Origin: Acetobacterium bakii
Lineage (GTDB): Bacteria; Bacillota; Clostridia; Eubacteriales; Eubacteriaceae
Direction of reading: 5' to 3'
DNA: 64,000 nt
Assembly: GCF_001263355.1 (NCBI RefSeq)
Contig: NZ_LGYO01000031.1
Location: 48,969-112,968, forward strand
Position numbers and translations under genes: made by a program. Positions 16,979-25,229 of the stretch are shown in pieces. The notes beneath the pieces were generated by a model. That model worked only from the letters and a program-made list of their open reading frames with translations, was not told the origin of the DNA and did not search any database. Numbering within the stretch: position 1 is the stretch's first letter; every line of letters begins with the position of its first letter.

Positions 16979-17668
16979 ATGATGAAAAAATGGTTGTTAA
17001 TTTCGGCTGGTATTGGTTTTTTAGGTGCAATCTTATTTATATCGGATGCAAGTATCATAGATATAGTAAGAGGTAATGTTGATTTGAATCTTATTAAAAT
17101 AAAGGATATGGGATTCGCTGTATGTATAGGTGTTTTTTCATCGGCAGTTCTCGCTATTTTAATTGAACTTATAAATGAAAATGTATATCAAAAGAAAAAA
17201 CAAGCAACGTTGAAACCCTCCATGTGGCTATTCATACAAAAATTAAAAAACCAAATAGCCCATTTAACTTGTAATGGCGCTATAGGTGGAATTACATATT
17301 ATGCAGCTGAACAAAATTTTTTAAATGAATTTATTAATACTAAAGTCAAAGAAACCCATGAACAAAGTGAAAAGATATTGAATTCATTTTGTTGGTATTT
17401 AACTGAAGATGAAATAAAATCTATTGATATGATCCATACGACTGCATCAATACTAAGTTGTTTAAATAGGGACCTAAGCAAAGAACTGTATTCCGAAATT
17501 CAAAATAGATATAATAATTTAGTAGTTAATCCAAAAGATAATCCAGCCAATTATTCAGAAGAAGCAATAAGAATTTTAAATTTAAACATACAAACTCTTA
17601 AAGATTATAAAAATGCATTAGAAAAATCTCTTAAGGTATTCGATTATCTTGACGGAAACAAATATTAA
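16979..17668 (+). CDS. Two-helix membrane protein of unknown function
   Basis: 229 residues from the ATG at 16,979, which has AGGATGG upstream; longer in-frame starts back to 16,928 lack one. Two membrane segments lie within residues 5-75 (WLLISAGIGFLGAILFI and VCIGVFSSAVLAILIELI), followed by a cytoplasmic helical region with NYSEEAIRILNLN near the end. No family recognised. It lies beside the SEC-C gene at the right end of the satellite. Confidence 0.6.
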   Translation: MMKKWLLISAGIGFLGAILFISDASIIDIVRGNVDLNLIKIKDMGFAVCIGVFSSAVLAILIELINENVYQKKKQATLKPSMWLFIQKLKNQIAHLTCNGAIGGITYYAAEQNFLNEFINTKVKETHEQSEKILNSFCWYLTEDEIKSIDMIHTTASILSCLNRDLSKELYSEIQNRYNNLVVNPKDNPANYSEEAIRILNLNIQTLKDYKNALEKSLKVFDYLDGNKY

Positions 17669-18110
17669 AATTAAAGCATATTTGCAAATTATTCCAGTCT
17701 CATACGCCCCCCCAAATGTGGCTTTTACCATTACTCCTTACAAAGGTTTCACTTTTAAAATCATTTGGTAAGCTAATTATTTTTATTCCACACATCTTTG
17801 CGTATTGCTTTCACAGTTAAATCTAAATTATTACGATCTGAATTTTTAATAAATTGATTTCAATTGTTTATTACATCTTCGATAGATACAAGATCTAAAT
17901 AACCGCTGATCATCTAAATAATGCTTTTACACCTCTATGAGCTATTTTATCTGAGATTTTCAATGTATAGTTCTGGGTCTTATTTTAATAGCTTGAAAAT
18001 GGCCTTTATAGGCTGAAAATCACAAAGACCCGTTTAAAATATTTTGTTCGTATTTTCTGTATTGAAATCTTATGAAATGGCTATATAAAGGGATATTCAA
18101 ACCCATAGTC
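17669..18110. other. AT-rich gap at the right end of the satellite
   Basis: No coding region is convincing. The stretch from about 18,060 on aligns in layout with 4,340-4,540, the right end of the neighbouring element, which shows both descend from related elements. Confidence 0.45.
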
Positions 18111-18134
18111 TGGTGTTTATTTGGTGTTTATTTT
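18111..18134 (+). promoter_or_regulatory. Putative arm-type integrase sites, right end of the satellite
   Basis: TGGTGTTTATTTGGTGTTTA is a tandem doublet of TGGTGTTTATT about 120 bases before the right attachment repeat. It nearly equals the doublet at 4,673-4,695 inside the left repeat. Confidence 0.5.
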
Positions 18135-18252
18135 GATTTTTTGATGATATATTTCGTTATTATTTATGATCATTTATGAAAAGATAAACTCACAGAATGG
18201 CTTAATAATGGGATATATTGACGAGATGAAAGTTCACTGATTTTCACTTTCT

Positions 18253-18324
18253 TTACTGGCAGTCAGAAGGCCAGGGGTTCGAGTCCCCTCATCTCCACCA
18301 ATAAGAATTGCACAAGAGAGCCAT
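18253..18324 (+). repeat. Attachment-site direct repeat, copy 2 (tmRNA 3' end)
   Basis: Exact 72-bp copy of 4,544-4,615, with GGGGTTCGAGTCCCC and CATCTCCACCA. It marks the right boundary of the 13.7-kb satellite and the left boundary of the next, mostly lost, element. Confidence 0.75.
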
Positions 18325-18342
18325 TGAGGCTCTCTTTTTTTT
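18315..18342 (+). terminator. Terminator after attachment copy 2
   Basis: AGAGAGCC and GGCTCTCT around ATTGA with a T run, the same as at 4,606 except for one loop base. Confidence 0.75.
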
Positions 18343-18421
18343 ATGTTCAAGCATGAAAGCAGATCAAAAAACCGCTACCTTGGGGACAGCTTCTAAAATA
18401 AGTAAAACTCAATAACAAAAG

Positions 18422-18454
18422 TTACTGAGCTTTACGGGATGAAGTGACAAAACT
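18422..18454 (-). pseudogene. Last codons of a second integrase gene
   Basis: The minus strand encodes SFVTSSRKAQ and a stop. The intact integrase ends LVTSSRKAL, and the DNA of the two matches over GCTTTACGGGATGA. Only this stub of the integrase of a third element remains, about 100 bases from its attachment site. Confidence 0.6.
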
Positions 18455-18480
18455 TTAAGTTTCAATGATAAGGCAGTGTT

Positions 18481-18597
18481 TCACACCTCTCCGGCTTCTG
18501 GTATGGCCACACTGTCCTGGTATAAGGTTTCTGGTGCTATATCCACATTCCCATTGCACCAAGTTACGGTATCAAAATCAAGCTGCACATCGTCGAA
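18481..18597 (-). pseudogene. C-terminal fragment of a DUF2442 protein
   Basis: FDDVQLDFDTVTWCNGNVD followed by IAPETLYQDS is the C-terminal part of DUF2442 (W.NG.DI.PE.LY). The frame continues directly from the hicB stop codon without its own start. DUF2442 proteins often stand beside toxin-antitoxin-like DUF4160 genes. Here it is a leftover. Confidence 0.55.
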
Positions 18598-19017
18598 TTA
18601 CATTCGGTTCGAAACGTGTAATTTTTCCATTAAAGCGTCTTGAAGTACTCTGGATACATTAACATTTGCCTTATCTGCTTCTCGATTAAGCCAATTCGGC
18701 AAGGTCACGTTTCTTCTAACCGTTTTATTGTCAAGCCGTCTGCGATAGTCCAAAAAATCAACATCAACCAATGACAGAATCCCTTCACCATCATCGGCAA
18801 AGGTGCCTTTTGAAGGATCAATTTCATTTATTTTTGAAGGTTTTGGAATTTCTCCGGCATCGTCCTGAATACAAATACCTTTTAATCCAATGGCATCACG
18901 TACCATATCAATCGCATCGGCCATGTCGGCACCCTCTGTAAGAATTTCTAAGTCTGGAACTTCTACCAGTACAATATCTTCTGTTTGTGTAAAAATAGCG
19001 GGAAAGATAGTTTTCAT
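18598..19017 (-). CDS. hicB: HicB-family antitoxin (second module)
   Basis: 139 residues behind AGGAGG. It has an N-terminal HicB fold (MKTIFPAIFTQTED, VEVPDL, then ADAIDMVRDAIGLKG) and a C-terminal ribbon-helix-helix-like segment (RRNVTLPNWLNREADKANV, about 99-120). It should neutralise the HicA encoded 44 bases upstream and repress the shared promoter. It has the same domain plan as the hicB at 100-633 but little sequence identity, so these are separate modules, not a recent copy. Confidence 0.85.
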   Translation of the reverse strand: MKTIFPAIFTQTEDIVLVEVPDLEILTEGADMADAIDMVRDAIGLKGICIQDDAGEIPKPSKINEIDPSKGTFADDGEGILSLVDVDFLDYRRRLDNKTVRRNVTLPNWLNREADKANVNVSRVLQDALMEKLHVSNRM

Positions 19018-19061
19018 TTTGTTCCTCCTGTATTACTTATTTGACAAGTGGAAGCAGGGTT

Positions 19062-19232
19062 TTATAAACCCCATTTCCTCAAGATCGCTTTTGCCAGTTT
19101 TTCATTGATTTCGTTGTGCCGTGGAATTTCTTCGGTGTCTTTATCTCTTCGGTAAACATCGTGCCTACCTCCATGACGTTCAAACACAAAACCAATTTTT
19201 TCCAACTTTTTTATCAAGTCTCTACGTTTCAT
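19062..19232 (-). CDS. hicA: HicA-family mRNA interferase toxin (short, second module)
   Basis: 56 residues: MKRRDLIKKLEKIGFVFER, then HGGRHDVYRR with the catalytic His24, then IPRHNEINEKLAKAILRKWGL. The layout is that of HicA. It has an ideal ribosome site (CAGGAGG, seven bases before ATG) and a strong promoter. The gene is easily missed because of its length. HicB follows at 19,017 as in other modules. Confidence 0.85.
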   Translation of the reverse strand: MKRRDLIKKLEKIGFVFERHGGRHDVYRRDKDTEEIPRHNEINEKLAKAILRKWGL

Positions 19233-19252
19233 ATAGGCCTCCTGATGCTTAT

Positions 19253-19281
19253 ATTATACACATTAAAAACACATTCGTCAA
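19253..19281 (-). promoter_or_regulatory. Promoter of the second hicAB operon
   Basis: On the minus strand TTGACG (19,281-19,276) and TATAAT (19,258-19,253) are 17 bases apart. The spacer contains a direct repeat of CACATT separated by AAAAA, a probable HicB site. The other hicAB promoter also has its repeat inside the spacer. Confidence 0.7.
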
Positions 19282-19362
19282 TAAGACATATTCTGTATAA
19301 TTTATTTTTTCATTAATTCCACGGGTTCAAAAGCTATTTACACCATTAATACCAGAACCAGA

Positions 19363-19402
19363 AATAAAAAAAGAAGAGGTCTTTAATTTGTTCTCCTCTT
19401 CT
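19363..19402 (-). terminator. Terminator of the antiporter gene
   Basis: AGAAGAGG at 19,372-19,379 pairs with CCTCTTCT at 19,395-19,402, followed on the minus strand by a T-rich run. It lies 45 bases after the antiporter stop. Confidence 0.7.
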
Positions 19403-19446
19403 GATATAGCTATATTAAAAATCCCTCCAGAAAATCAAACAAAACA

Positions 19447-20766
19447 TTATATTTTATGCGAATTTCTATTGACGCTTGGGCGTAAAATCTGATTATCAAG
19501 ATTTATTTTGCCGGGAATGATTTCAACTTTATTTTCGGGTTCAATCTCAAGCTTCAGCACTCTAGCAAAGTATTTTGCCGTACTCGCCTGAAACGTTAAA
19601 GTAATAATGATGGCCATCGAAGTTACCGCGGATATTAGCTCCGCATTGGGAATGTTCATGGTAATAAGCAGACCGGCCAACGCAGCCGGGATAACTCCGG
19701 TTTCTCTGATCCAACACAAATACGCGATCTCTCGGATATTCCACTTTGCTTTTCGGTCAAATGGCACTGTCAGGAGGACTGAGATTGGTCGTACCACAAA
19801 CACAAAAACCATAATCAGTATCAGTGCTTCTCCCCAAAACTGGGAAATAATCCCAAAATTCATCTGAATTCCCAATAACATGAATATCAACATCCTTATG
19901 ATTGAAATGGTAACATCCTTAAATATTCCATGTGTCACATGACTCTCTTCAACTGTTTTTATATTAAAAATACTCTTATTTCCACAAATCATTCCGACGG
20001 TGAAAGCGGCCATGAAACCACTAACGCCAATATAAAGGGATATAACATAGGCGCCTAAAACGGAAGCGATGGCCATCTCGGCCGTGAATCCTCGGCATAC
20101 TCCGAATTTGCCTTCACATACAAGCTGGTTCCCAATATAACCGACAACTCCGCCTACCAATATGCCTCCGCCGGCAGTCTTGAGAAGATCCAAAAGGCTT
20201 CCGCCAACAGAAAAACTGCCGCCTGCTGCAATTGCAACAATCGCAAAGGTGATGATTGCCCCCGCTGCATCATTAAAAGCCGATTCTGATATGATGGTCT
20301 GTTTCAATTTAGGGCTTATGTTCATGTTTTTAAACAAAGGTACCAGAACCGAAGGATCTGTTGAAGCAATTACCGCACCTAGCAGCACGGCATATATAAA
20401 ATCAATATGCAGGATATGCATGGCAAAGAAACCGGTAAGAACTGCCGAAATTAATACTCCCATCGTTGCTAACAGCCCAACGGTAACCTTCACTTCGTTT
20501 AACACTCCAACAGCTATTTCTCTGCCGCCGTCAAACAGTATATATGCCGCGCCGAATTCAAGTATCAGCTGGTTGATTGTACCAAATTGACTGAAATCGA
20601 TTATGTTAAAAACAGCGGGGCCCACAATTATACCGGCCGCAATATACAATACCACATCGGGTATGTTTATCTTTTTACTTACCTTCGTCAAAACAATTCC
20701 CAGAAAAATAATAATTGCCAAAATTCTCATCAGATTATCTGCTTGCTCTACAACATTTACATCCAT
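19447..20766 (-). CDS. Cation/proton antiporter, CPA1 (NhaP-like)
   Basis: 439 residues with about 12-13 membrane segments and no long cytoplasmic tail. The ion-binding signature is intact: ASTDP at 134-138 and ESAFNDAAG at 161-169 with the essential Asp. It exchanges Na+ (or K+/Li+) for protons across the membrane. It starts behind AGAGGTAAC. A terminator-like hairpin sits in the leader, so expression is probably controlled by attenuation. Substrate preference cannot be read from sequence. A sodium role would fit an organism living on a sodium gradient. Confidence 0.9.
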   Translation of the reverse strand: MDVNVVEQADNLMRILAIIIFLGIVLTKVSKKINIPDVVLYIAAGIIVGPAVFNIIDFSQFGTINQLILEFGAAYILFDGGREIAVGVLNEVKVTVGLLATMGVLISAVLTGFFAMHILHIDFIYAVLLGAVIASTDPSVLVPLFKNMNISPKLKQTIISESAFNDAAGAIITFAIVAIAAGGSFSVGGSLLDLLKTAGGGILVGGVVGYIGNQLVCEGKFGVCRGFTAEMAIASVLGAYVISLYIGVSGFMAAFTVGMICGNKSIFNIKTVEESHVTHGIFKDVTISIIRMLIFMLLGIQMNFGIISQFWGEALILIMVFVFVVRPISVLLTVPFDRKAKWNIREIAYLCWIRETGVIPAALAGLLITMNIPNAELISAVTSMAIIITLTFQASTAKYFARVLKLEIEPENKVEIIPGKINLDNQILRPSVNRNSHKI

Positions 20767-20816
20767 TAACTTGTTACCTCTTAATTTTTTTCTTTGTTTA
20801 AATATTTTTTTTGATC

Positions 20817-20874
20817 AAAAAAAAGCGCACTTCCAAACGTTGTCTTTTTAGACTAACGTCTGAGAGGTGCACGC
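20817..20874 (-). promoter_or_regulatory. Structured leader with terminator hairpin upstream of the antiporter
   Basis: On the minus strand, about 50 bases before the antiporter start, GCAC...GUGC closes a long arm whose inner part pairs AGAC-AACGT with ACGTT-GTCT around AAAA. A run of eight U follows. It lies in the 5' untranslated region, so it should act as an attenuator. An ion-responsive riboswitch is possible; I could not match a known consensus from memory. Confidence 0.55.
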
Positions 20875-21227
20875 CATTGTGCTCTTCTATCAAAATTCAA
20901 TTTTAACGCGCAGTTTTTGGTGTCGAAAAAGGTCTTTATCCATTAACAATTATGGCTGAAAATTAAATCCAACCATTCAGTTACTCATATGATTTTTCAA
21001 CTTTTTTTTTACGCGTCATGATTATAACAGATATTAAACACTTTGTATATATTTAGTTACAAATCTTTTTGTTTTGTAACTATGCTGTTATTCACTCAAA
21101 ACAGAACGGCTTAAATACCTGGGGACAGTTATGTATACTCTTTTTAATTTTTTTCACTGCTCATGTATTATCCATTATTATTTTGGGTATATTCAGACAA
21201 ATGAACAATAAAAAGAGGAGGTATAAA
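20875..21227. other. Divergent spacer with palindrome
   Basis: Between the antiporter and the beta-helix gene. AGTTACAAA at 21,055-21,063 and TTTGTAACT at 21,073-21,081 form an inverted repeat, a possible regulator site. CTGGGGACAG at 21,119-21,128 is a scrap also seen near 18,382. Confidence 0.35.
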
Positions 21228-22724
21228 ATGACTACCGTGTTTATTATAATTGGCACCATAGGATTGATTCTATTCTTAGGAATCTTAATCGTTTTTCGGA
21301 TAATGAAAAAGCCTTTGAAAATTCCGGCTATTTTCCTCGCCGGATTCTCGGTGCTGATGATCATTGGATACATTGCTTTTCAAACTTTATTGCCTGCCCT
21401 TGGAATCATCGACAATAATTCATCGGATATTCCTGTTATAAACGAGCCCACTTACAACGCCGGGGCCAATAATACGCCATCCTTCGAGAACCCGGGGATG
21501 GCAACGAACATTATTGAGTTGGGCGGTTTGGGGGATGGTGTGTTTGACAATACGGCGGTTATCCAGACCGCCGAAGATAATGGCGTGGATATTTACTTTC
21601 CGGATGGTGTCTATCGCATTAACGGATACATTCTGAAAAAAAATTCAAGCTGGTATGGACAGTCTAAATTTGGCACGATCTTCTTGTATGATGACGAATT
21701 TAATTATGCGCTCCCCAGCATTCTGGAAGATCCTGAAGCCTCCGGGAATGGCGGCTCTCCATTTTTGCGGACTGAGTTCTCAGACGACCAATTCATCACA
21801 TCGGATGATTACAATTCATTCGTCATGCAGGATTTCACCTTGAAATGGCGGGTTACCACTGATTATCTGGAACCACTTGGCGGTAAAGCCGATTTATGGT
21901 ATGTTGGAAACTGCAAAGATATAATCCTCAGAAATCTATGTTTTGATTCCGACGATGCCAGTGTTGTTGGAACCGCATTTTTCACGACCATCGGGGCGGT
22001 CGATGGATTGTTGATTGAAGGCTGTACCTTTATCCAGGATTCCAACCCTTTAATGGGAGAATACCACGGCTATGGCGGTCCATTATGTCTGCAAAATTTC
22101 ACCCGAACCAGAGGATCCTCTAATTTTATTATCCGTAACAACCACTTTGTTAAAAAGCATGGTGCTGATGAATTGATATGGATCAGTGCGGGTTCTAATT
22201 TTATCGATGGTATCTATATCCTCAATAATACTTTTGAAGTTACGAGCAATGAACCGGAAATGGGCTTCCAATCCACAGCGATTCGAATTCGGAGCAGTTC
22301 GACAACCGGTTATTCCACCCCGGGAAAATCATATGTCGATAACATTCATATTATGAATAATACTATTACCGGCGGAACCTTTGCTTATTCTGTAGTTACC
22401 ATCAATGAATCCGAAGATAATTCGATGCCCCCAATAAATTATGTTAATGTATCTAATAATGTGATCAATGCCACAACAAATTTCAACGTCGAGGATTATG
22501 AAACCTGGGCGTGTGCGCTTAGCCTGAATGGAACGGGTACTGTTTATTCGATTGCCGAAAACAATACCATCGCCGGAAATTTTGAAGCAGGCATTGATGG
22601 TTTTAAAATTGTTAGAAACAATCAGTTGGACCTTACCGATTGCCGCCAGGGAATTCGCGGTGCTCAAATCGCACTGGGGAATGTTGTCAATATCAGCGGC
22701 ATCGGCGTCACTGGGATTGATTGA
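21228..22724 (+). CDS. Membrane-anchored parallel beta-helix protein
   Basis: 498 residues from the ATG at 21,228, which stands seven bases after AGGAGG; the open frame upstream is not needed. Two membrane segments (FIIIGTIGLILFLGILIVF and IPAIFLAGFSVLMIIGYIAF) are followed by an extracellular right-handed beta-helix that opens like pectate-lyase-3/tailspike proteins (ELGGLGDGVFDNTAVIQTA, IYFPDGVYRINGYIL) with repeated NN.IT/NN.F rungs. It probably binds or cuts a surface polysaccharide. Catalytic residues are not obvious. Confidence 0.75.
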   Translation: MTTVFIIIGTIGLILFLGILIVFRIMKKPLKIPAIFLAGFSVLMIIGYIAFQTLLPALGIIDNNSSDIPVINEPTYNAGANNTPSFENPGMATNIIELGGLGDGVFDNTAVIQTAEDNGVDIYFPDGVYRINGYILKKNSSWYGQSKFGTIFLYDDEFNYALPSILEDPEASGNGGSPFLRTEFSDDQFITSDDYNSFVMQDFTLKWRVTTDYLEPLGGKADLWYVGNCKDIILRNLCFDSDDASVVGTAFFTTIGAVDGLLIEGCTFIQDSNPLMGEYHGYGGPLCLQNFTRTRGSSNFIIRNNHFVKKHGADELIWISAGSNFIDGIYILNNTFEVTSNEPEMGFQSTAIRIRSSSTTGYSTPGKSYVDNIHIMNNTITGGTFAYSVVTINESEDNSMPPINYVNVSNNVINATTNFNVEDYETWACALSLNGTGTVYSIAENNTIAGNFEAGIDGFKIVRNNQLDLTDCRQGIRGAQIALGNVVNISGIGVTGID

Positions 22725-22755
22725 ATTCAGCAGAAAAGCAAACCCTGTAAAGTAA

Positions 22756-22856
22756 GTCCCAGGGACAATCGTAACATCAGTTGTCGGCATTATGGCGAAC
22801 AGGCTTTAGCTTGTACGATCATGCAGTCGACAACGATTTACCATTGTCCCCGGGAC
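22756..22856 (-). repeat. Hairpin repeat, copy 1 (reverse orientation)
   Basis: Reads, on the minus strand, GTCCCGGGGACAATGG, then a GTTGTCGAC arm, then a CAAGCTAAAGCCTGTT tip, then GCCGACAACTGATG and ATTGTCCCTGGGAC. It lies in the 3' region of the beta-helix gene, before the shared terminator. The tip stem and one arm base are less well paired than in other copies. Confidence 0.8.
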
Positions 22857-22875
22857 GATTTTTTTGACGAGCTCA

Positions 22876-22900
22876 AGAGAACCATTGCGGTTCTCTTTTA
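22876..22900 (+). terminator. Terminator after the beta-helix gene
   Basis: AGAGAACC and GGTTCTCT pair around ATTGC, followed by TTTT. It also overlaps the stop region of the convergent MFS gene. Confidence 0.7.
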
Positions 22901-24154
22901 TGTTTGCCTTAAATTCGAAGGCGGCTTGCCGGCTTCAATCAACACTTTACTGCCGATCAGAAAGAATGCCTGAATAAACAAAAGAATCCCGGTTCCTAAA
23001 AGTAGCCACTCTATTTTAATCGAATCCGATAATGGTCCAAATACAAGCATGCCCAGTGGCATCATTGAGGTGGAGATCATCCCTAATACCCCAAATACTC
23101 TTCCCAGAAAAGCTTCTTCAACTTTTTCCTGTAGTAAAACCGTCGAAGGGGTATTGAAAATTGGCAAAGCCAGTCCTGTTAATGCCATAAAAATCAAATA
23201 GATTCCAAAGATTGGAATCAGACCCAGTGCAATTGTGCATATTCCAAACATCAGACACGCCAGTGTCATGGTATGAATCTTATTTTTAAAGCCTCCCCAG
23301 GTTGCCATGAGCAGTCCTCCCAGTATCATCCCCACAGAGAAAGCAATTTCGATGGCTGTTAGGCGCCAAATATCGCTGCCAAAGCTCCGGGCAACCTGTA
23401 ATGGTGTTAAAAACGCAACCGGGGCAACAAGTATAAAGAAAACAGCGAAAAAGATAAAAAACAATTTTAGATAGTCCTGATTTATAATATATTTAAAGCC
23501 TTGTTTCAAATCGCTAAAATAACTGCCGGTTTGCTTTTGCAAAGCTTTCTCATGAACAGGAATACGCAAAAATACCAGTAATATGGTAATGGCTATGGCT
23601 GCCGTGATCACATCAATAAAGAAAATCACCTCCATTGAAGCCATTGCATAGAGCGCCGCACTGATTAGGGGCGATATGAGATTTACAATCGCCTGAATAC
23701 TCCCGTTTATTCCATTTACCTTTGTAAGCCTGTCTTCCGGCACTATCTGAGGAAGTATGGCTCCGACTGCCGGAGTTTGAATGCCGGCGCCAACAGCGCG
23801 AATGGCAGACATCACAAACAAAAGCCAAATTTGGTCATATCCCATCAAAAATAAAATAGCCAATATTAGGGTTGAAATCGCAATCAAGGCATCTGATAAA
23901 ACAATAAGCATTTTTCGATTATAACGGTCGGCCCATACTCCGGCAATGGGTGATAGAATAAAGGTCGGCAAAAAACCGCAAAGAATGCTGATGGTCATCA
24001 TGACACCTGACTGGGTGGTTAATGTGATGTACCACAAAATCGCATATTGAACCAACGATGATCCAAAAAGTGAGATGCTCTGACTGCTCAAAAAAAGAAT
24101 AATGTTCTTTTTCCAATTATCATCCTTCTCAGCCGGGATTCTGAAATCAGACAT
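22898..24154 (-). CDS. MFS exporter (MefA/MFS_3-like)
   Basis: 418 residues with 12 predicted membrane segments. The loop 2-3 signature GVWADRYNRKMLIV and RAVGAGIQTPAVGAILPQIV with RLTKVNGINGS are typical of the macrolide-efflux-like MFS_3 group. It probably pumps drugs or metabolites out by proton antiport. Start behind GGAGG. It stands alone between the beta-helix gene and the DUF2786 gene; substrate unknown. Confidence 0.8.
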   Translation of the reverse strand: MSDFRIPAEKDDNWKKNIILFLSSQSISLFGSSLVQYAILWYITLTTQSGVMMTISILCGFLPTFILSPIAGVWADRYNRKMLIVLSDALIAISTLILAILFLMGYDQIWLLFVMSAIRAVGAGIQTPAVGAILPQIVPEDRLTKVNGINGSIQAIVNLISPLISAALYAMASMEVIFFIDVITAAIAITILLVFLRIPVHEKALQKQTGSYFSDLKQGFKYIINQDYLKLFFIFFAVFFILVAPVAFLTPLQVARSFGSDIWRLTAIEIAFSVGMILGGLLMATWGGFKNKIHTMTLACLMFGICTIALGLIPIFGIYLIFMALTGLALPIFNTPSTVLLQEKVEEAFLGRVFGVLGMISTSMMPLGMLVFGPLSDSIKIEWLLLGTGILLFIQAFFLIGSKVLIEAGKPPSNLRQT

Positions 24155-24230
24155 GTGATCCTCCTTAATCCCATTGTTCTGGGATTATCTTAATTGAAAG
24201 TTAGATTCCATCCTGAGTTGATCCTGTTTT

Positions 24231-24911
24231 TTATAGCTCTGGTCCTTCCAATTTGTTTTGTATTGTAAAAGTTTTTCCCTCGCGATAACCTCGGATATAC
24301 AATGATTCATTATCCTGATGGATTGCTCCTTCTTGGTGCTGCGCATGTTTCATATCCTTGAGCAGCTCCGCTACCTCTGGCGGAACCACCGTCACCAGGC
24401 CCCATTCCTGATTTTCTTCTTCCTGAATATGATAGATATCCTCCAACCCTTCATAAAAACCTTTGCCAAAGCTTTCACAGGCGCTGCGAATCTCAGTACC
24501 TGTTTTCTCTTCATCTTTTAGTGTTTTAACGATTTGCTTGAGCTGGGATCTTATGCAATCCACCGCATAGGCAAAGGTACCGGTGCAAATGCTTGCATCC
24601 TCTTCATAACCATAAAAAATAATGTAGTGTTTTTGGGAGCCTGGTGGTGTAATCATGAAAAAAACACAGCAATTGTTCTCTGCAATGACATCTGCCAACC
24701 CGGTCATCCAGTGTTCTTTTCGGGTAGTGTAATAAATGTTGGTATCAACTTTAATCGGTATTTCGTCTTTTCTAAGCACATCTCTTTCAGTCAGCTTATA
24801 TTCAACCATCATTTTTTTTGCTTTCAAGATGGCGTAGTTTGCTTCATTCTGATTGGGGCTTTTGCCCAGTGCCAACAGTTTTTTTATTCGATCTCTAACA
24901 GCTGTATCCAT
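24231..24911 (-). CDS. DUF2786 protein
   Basis: 226 residues. The N-terminal DUF2786 segment is clear (RIKKLLALGKSPNQNEANYA, ILKAKKMMVEYKL, residues 8-45), followed by the helix-strand domain that usually accompanies it (HWMTGLADVIAENNC, then GYEEDASICTGTFAYAVD). The family is common in phages and bacteria, with no proven function. Start has AAGGAG. Confidence 0.75.
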   Translation of the reverse strand: MDTAVRDRIKKLLALGKSPNQNEANYAILKAKKMMVEYKLTERDVLRKDEIPIKVDTNIYYTTRKEHWMTGLADVIAENNCCVFFMITPPGSQKHYIIFYGYEEDASICTGTFAYAVDCIRSQLKQIVKTLKDEEKTGTEIRSACESFGKGFYEGLEDIYHIQEEENQEWGLVTVVPPEVAELLKDMKHAQHQEGAIHQDNESLYIRGYREGKTFTIQNKLEGPEL

Positions 24912-25050
24912 TTTTTTCTCCTTTATCCTTTATCCTCTGTCAATATCCAATTTGTTCTTATTCTAACAGAAATCATTCTTGTTTAGGAGTAAAATCTTAA
25001 TTGAGTACTAAAATATTTTATATCTTAAGTGGATCTAAAGAAGACCGCAT

Positions 25051-25087
25051 AAAAAAACAAGGCTCCGTAAAAAAGTACGAAGCCTTG
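25051..25087 (-). terminator. Terminator downstream of the 75-residue gene
   Basis: CAAGGCT and AGCCTTG pair, the minus strand continuing into seven T. The hairpin repeat copy 2 lies between this terminator and the stop codon of the gene at 25,230, so the repeat is in the 3' untranslated RNA. Confidence 0.8.
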
Positions 25088-25104
25088 AGGTTGTCGATAA
25101 ACGC

Positions 25105-25218
25105 GTCCCAGGGACAATGATAAATCGTTGTCGGCTAGCATGATCGTACAGGCTGCCGCCTGTTCGCCATGATGCCGACAACATGATGCTATCAATGTCC
25201 CCGGGACTTACTTTTCTG
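25105..25218 (+). repeat. Hairpin repeat, copy 2
   Basis: GTCCCAGGGACAAT and CAATGTCCCCGGGAC as outer arms, GTTGTCGGC and GCCGACAAC as middle arms, ACAGGCTGCCGCCTGT as the tip, then the constant tail TTACTTTTCTG. Confidence 0.85.
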
Positions 25219-25229
25219 ATTTGTTAATA

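Noticed and set aside
22329..22790. 153-codon frame antisense to the beta-helix gene
   Set aside because: Lies within a clear plus-strand gene and the repeat; no ribosome site or family match.
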